From Planctomycetota bacterium (lineage in GTDB: Bacteria; Planctomycetota; Planctomycetia; Isosphaerales; Isosphaeraceae), in contig JAJYCH010000223.1 in assembly GCA_021778575.1 (NCBI GenBank), positions 1-7,415 of the forward strand: a DNA stretch of 7,415 nucleotides, in the 5' to 3' direction. A program made the position numbers and the translations under genes. Shown here piece after piece: positions 5,412 through 7,415 of this stretch. Under the pieces are notes generated by a model. The model saw only the letters and a list, made by a program, of their open reading frames with translations, was not told where the DNA came from and ran no database searches. The stretch's first letter is position 1. Every line of letters begins with the position of its first letter.

Positions 5412-6617
5412 ATGCCTGGCCGATACGCGCTGTTCTTGATGTCGTGGCTGATGGTCGCGGGTCTCGCGGGGGCTGACGAGCCGAAGATGGTCAGCGGGCG
5501 GATTCTCGATCAAGCCGGACGGCCGGCGAGCGGGGCCGTGGTCGCGGCAAATTGGGGAGCGAACGGCTTGAACTGGGAGCAGGTCGTTGCCGTTCGCGAC
5601 AAGGAGCCGGACAAGCTCTGGCTCAATGAAGGGAAAATGGAACCCTGGGGCCGAGGGAACTCCGTGACCGACGCCGAGGGCCGGTTCTCGATCCCGGCTC
5701 CCGTAAGGATGAAGACGCTCCTGGTTTACGATCGAGAACGTCGCCACGGAGCCCTCATCGTCTTCGACCCCAAGCATCTTGAGATCCCCGTCGAAGGCCG
5801 ACTGGCACCGCTCGTCCGGGTTTTCGGCACCAACCGGCTCAAGGGCGAGGGGCAACCTCTGAAGTGGAGCATGACTTATCTCAACTTCCCCGACGACGAC
5901 AACGACCCGCTTAACTTCAGCCGGATGGCCCTCTGCGGCAGTTTTCAGTCTCGGTTCGAATTCCAGGTTCCGCCCGGGACTTATGTGATTGCTTCCTCGA
6001 CCGACGAACCGCATGCGGCGACCGTCGAAGAACGGACGATCACCGTCACCGCCGATCAGAAGGAACTCGACCTGGGAACCCTGGTTCTCAATCGCCGGCT
6101 CATTCTTCAAGAGCGAGTTGACCAGTCGAAGTCGAAAGGAACCTGGGGCAACTACAAGCAAAACTTCGGCAAGGAGCCCCCACCCTGGAATCTTACCGAC
6201 GCCAAGGGGTTAGCGAAGGACGCCAAGCTGGCCGACTTCAAAGGAAAATGGGTACTCCTCTATTTCTGGAGTCCGGGCTGCGCCCCTTGCCTGAGCAAGG
6301 ATTTGCCCGAATTGATGGCTTTTTACGAAGCCCACAAAGCCCAGCGCGATCGATTTGAAATCGTGGCCATCTGCAGCGATTTCAGTGAGACCCTGCCCGA
6401 CATCGCAGCCCTGGAAAAACGGCTGGCCCCGGTCAAGAAAGCCGTCTGGGGCGGCCGGGATCTTCCCTTCCCCGTCCTGCTCGACAGCACGTTCCAGACC
6501 TACGAGCGTTATGGATTTGAAGGGACCGACGTCTCGAACCACCTGCTCATCAATCCCGACGGCAAACTCGTCGAAGGGGGTCTCAAGGGGCTCGAAGCCG
6601 CACTCGGCAAACCTTGA
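5412..6617 (+). CDS. Exported TlpA-like thioredoxin-fold protein with N-terminal carboxypeptidase-regulatory-like region
   Basis: This 401-residue protein has a signal peptide (Arg4, hydrophobic core 6-19, probable cleavage after AGA near residue 21). Residues 26-115 resemble a carboxypeptidase regulatory-like beta-sandwich (VSGRILDQAGRPASGAVV, then TDAEGRFSI at 86-94). A second beta-rich part follows (about 130-228), including VPPGTYVIAS. Residues 255-401 form a TlpA/AhpC-TSA-type thioredoxin fold with the redox site WSPGCAPC (Cys290, Cys293) after GKWVLLYF. The role should be disulfide or thiol exchange outside the cytoplasm; the partner is unknown. The usual cis-proline before the final beta-strands seems absent: where relatives have a GxPTTFLID-like segment, this protein has DVSNHLLINPDG, with Ser375 at the likely position. 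The ATG is secure, with GGAGGAG (5398-5404) seven bases upstream. A terminator upstream and a 341-base gap downstream suggest a single-gene transcript. This architecture is common in planctomycete proteomes. Confidence 0.9.
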   Translation: MPGRYALFLMSWLMVAGLAGADEPKMVSGRILDQAGRPASGAVVAANWGANGLNWEQVVAVRDKEPDKLWLNEGKMEPWGRGNSVTDAEGRFSIPAPVRMKTLLVYDRERRHGALIVFDPKHLEIPVEGRLAPLVRVFGTNRLKGEGQPLKWSMTYLNFPDDDNDPLNFSRMALCGSFQSRFEFQVPPGTYVIASSTDEPHAATVEERTITVTADQKELDLGTLVLNRRLILQERVDQSKSKGTWGNYKQNFGKEPPPWNLTDAKGLAKDAKLADFKGKWVLLYFWSPGCAPCLSKDLPELMAFYEAHKAQRDRFEIVAICSDFSETLPDIAALEKRLAPVKKAVWGGRDLPFPVLLDSTFQTYERYGFEGTDVSNHLLINPDGKLVEGGLKGLEAALGKP

Positions 6618-6746
6618 CGCGCAAACCCCGGACTGACACGCCGGATTGATCCTGACCGTATCGATCGATTTCGTGAAAAACCGACCATCGGTCGTTGGTC
6701 TCATGCATCAATCTCCGGAATCTTCCCTAAACCGACAAGGATTAAG

Positions 6747-6775
6747 TTGATCAAATCAGTCGGGAATAGTAAGAT
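6747..6775 (+). promoter_or_regulatory. Candidate sigma70-type promoter for the DUF1559 gene
   Basis: TTGATC (6747-6752) and TAAGAT (6770-6775) each match the -35/-10 consensus at four of six bases and are exactly 17 bases apart, in a locally AT-richer patch. It would give a leader of about 175-180 bases before the ATG at 6959. Confidence 0.35.
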
Positions 6776-6817
6776 TGATCGTGTTGAATCGAGGACGGGG
6801 GATCGGTTTCGGATGAA

Positions 6818-6838
6818 ATCTCGTCCAGCAAACGAGAT
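6818..6838. promoter_or_regulatory. Perfect 7-bp inverted repeat in the DUF1559 leader
   Basis: ATCTCGT (6818-6824) and ACGAGAT (6832-6838) are perfectly complementary around the 7-base spacer CCAGCAA. It lies downstream of the candidate promoter and 120 bases before the start codon, so it could be an RNA hairpin in the leader or a protein-binding site. No T-run follows. Confidence 0.4.
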
Positions 6839-6958
6839 ATGGCTGGGCTCCGAGACCGGATTCGCTCCTTCCTTGATGGTTTGTCCGGTTTGCTTGCCGG
6901 CTGGCGGAACAAGTCGGGTTCTGCGGTTGGTGTTTGATCCGTCAAGGAGCAGTCAGTC

Positions 6959-7415
6959 ATGCAGCGAGTGGCGAAGGAACGAATCCGGGCTGGATTCACG
7001 CTGATTGAGTTGCTGGTGGTGATCGCGATCATCGCGGTTCTGATCGCTCTCTTGCTACCGGCCGTTCAGGCGGCTCGCGAGGCGGCGCGTCGGGTCCAGT
7101 GCACCAACAATCTCAAGCAACTCGGCCTGTCGTTGCACAATTACGAGAGCAGTAACGGAGCCTTTCCGCCGGCAGGCAAGTACGACAACACGACCAGCGG
7201 CGCGGTTCAGTTCGGCGACACCGGCTTCAGCGCTCTGGCCCGGTTGCTCAACTACATCGAAGGCACGACCATCTCGAACTCGCTCAACTTCAGCTACGAA
7301 TACAACGACCTGAGCGGCGGCAACCTGACCGCCTGCTCGGCGGTGATCAACTCGTTCCTCTGCCCGTCGGCCTCGCGGATCGGGACCGGTCGCGACAGCG
7401 TGAACCTGACCAACT
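6959..7415 (+). CDS. DUF1559 prepilin-type protein, 5' part only
   Basis: The reading frame is open to the window edge (152 complete codons); the 3' part lies outside. The N-terminus is a class III (type IV pilin-like) signal: basic leader [12 protein letters not shown], cleavage site after Gly12, then [13 protein letters not shown] with Glu17 as the fifth mature residue and a hydrophobic helix to about residue 36. Then comes [17 protein letters not shown], followed by [16 protein letters not shown] (48-63) and the FPPAG motif (69-73). This is the hallmark order of planctomycete DUF1559 proteins (N-terminal cleavage/methylation domain plus DUF1559), usually about 300-400 residues. They are thought to be exported pseudopilin-like proteins processed by a prepilin peptidase; their function is not established. 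The ATG has AAGGAG (6944-6949) nine bases upstream. Confidence 0.95.
   Translation, partial: MQRVAKERIRAGFTLIELLVVIAIIAVLIALLLPAVQAAREAARRVQCTNNLKQLGLSLHNYESSNGAFPPAGKYDNTTSGAVQFGDTGFSALARLLNYIEGTTISNSLNFSYEYNDLSGGNLTACSAVINSFLCPSASRIGTGRDSVNLTN

Larger units (their letters stand above)
6618..6958. other. Gene-free leader region before the DUF1559 gene
   Basis: No gene is visible in these 341 bases; the short open frames lack ribosome-binding sites and family features. The region holds a small hairpin CGACC-ATC-GGTCG (6682-6694), which carries AAAAA on its left and so would look like a weak terminator only on the minus strand, where no gene is in position to use it. It also holds a candidate promoter (6747-6775) and a perfect 7-bp inverted repeat (6818-6838). 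The Shine-Dalgarno AAGGAG of the next gene is at 6944-6949, and a 4-bp stem TTGA-TCCG-TCAA (6934-6945) overlaps its first bases. Confidence 0.6.

Noticed and set aside
5367..6161. Minus-strand open frame of 264 codons
   Set aside because: It is antisense to the thioredoxin-like gene, which has a strong Shine-Dalgarno, signal peptide and CxxC motif.

Overview
The window looks like chromosomal DNA from a GC-rich planctomycete, probably of the Isosphaeraceae type. The strongest sign is the truncated gene at the right edge, which starts like a DUF1559 prepilin-type protein, a family hugely expanded in Planctomycetes. Supporting signs are loosely packed single genes, roomy intergenic regions and short tandem repeats between genes. 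The assignment is inferred from gene style, not from a marker gene.

Layout, left to right. Positions 1-368 are gene-free and dominated by an 18-copy heptamer array (60-185). Next is a small soluble histidine kinase without a sensor domain (369-1151, +). Convergent to it is a zinc-ribbon, single-pass membrane protein (1217-1897, -). A 271-base divergent intergenic region leads to a DUF2071/YqjF-family protein (2169-2975, +). A gene-free stretch with two palindromes (2976-3284) precedes a GT-A-like glycosyltransferase (3285-4334, +), then a papain-like (C1) cysteine peptidase (4443-5258, +) closed by a strong intrinsic terminator. A secreted TlpA-like thioredoxin-fold protein with an N-terminal carboxypeptidase-regulatory-like region follows (5412-6617, +). 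Last is a 341-base leader region and the 5' part of the DUF1559 gene (6959 to the edge, +).

The genes do not form an evident operon or pathway: most are separated by 65-340 bases, and no two adjacent genes share an obvious function. I found no new multi-gene system. The most unusual signal is non-coding: three tandem arrays with different sequences but the same 7-base unit length lie in three different intergenic gaps (18, 3 and 4 copies). Other points of interest are an inverted repeat just before the ribosome-binding site of the thioredoxin-like gene, a thioredoxin fold that appears to lack its cis-proline, a REP-like palindrome, and a cysteine peptidase with no visible export signal.
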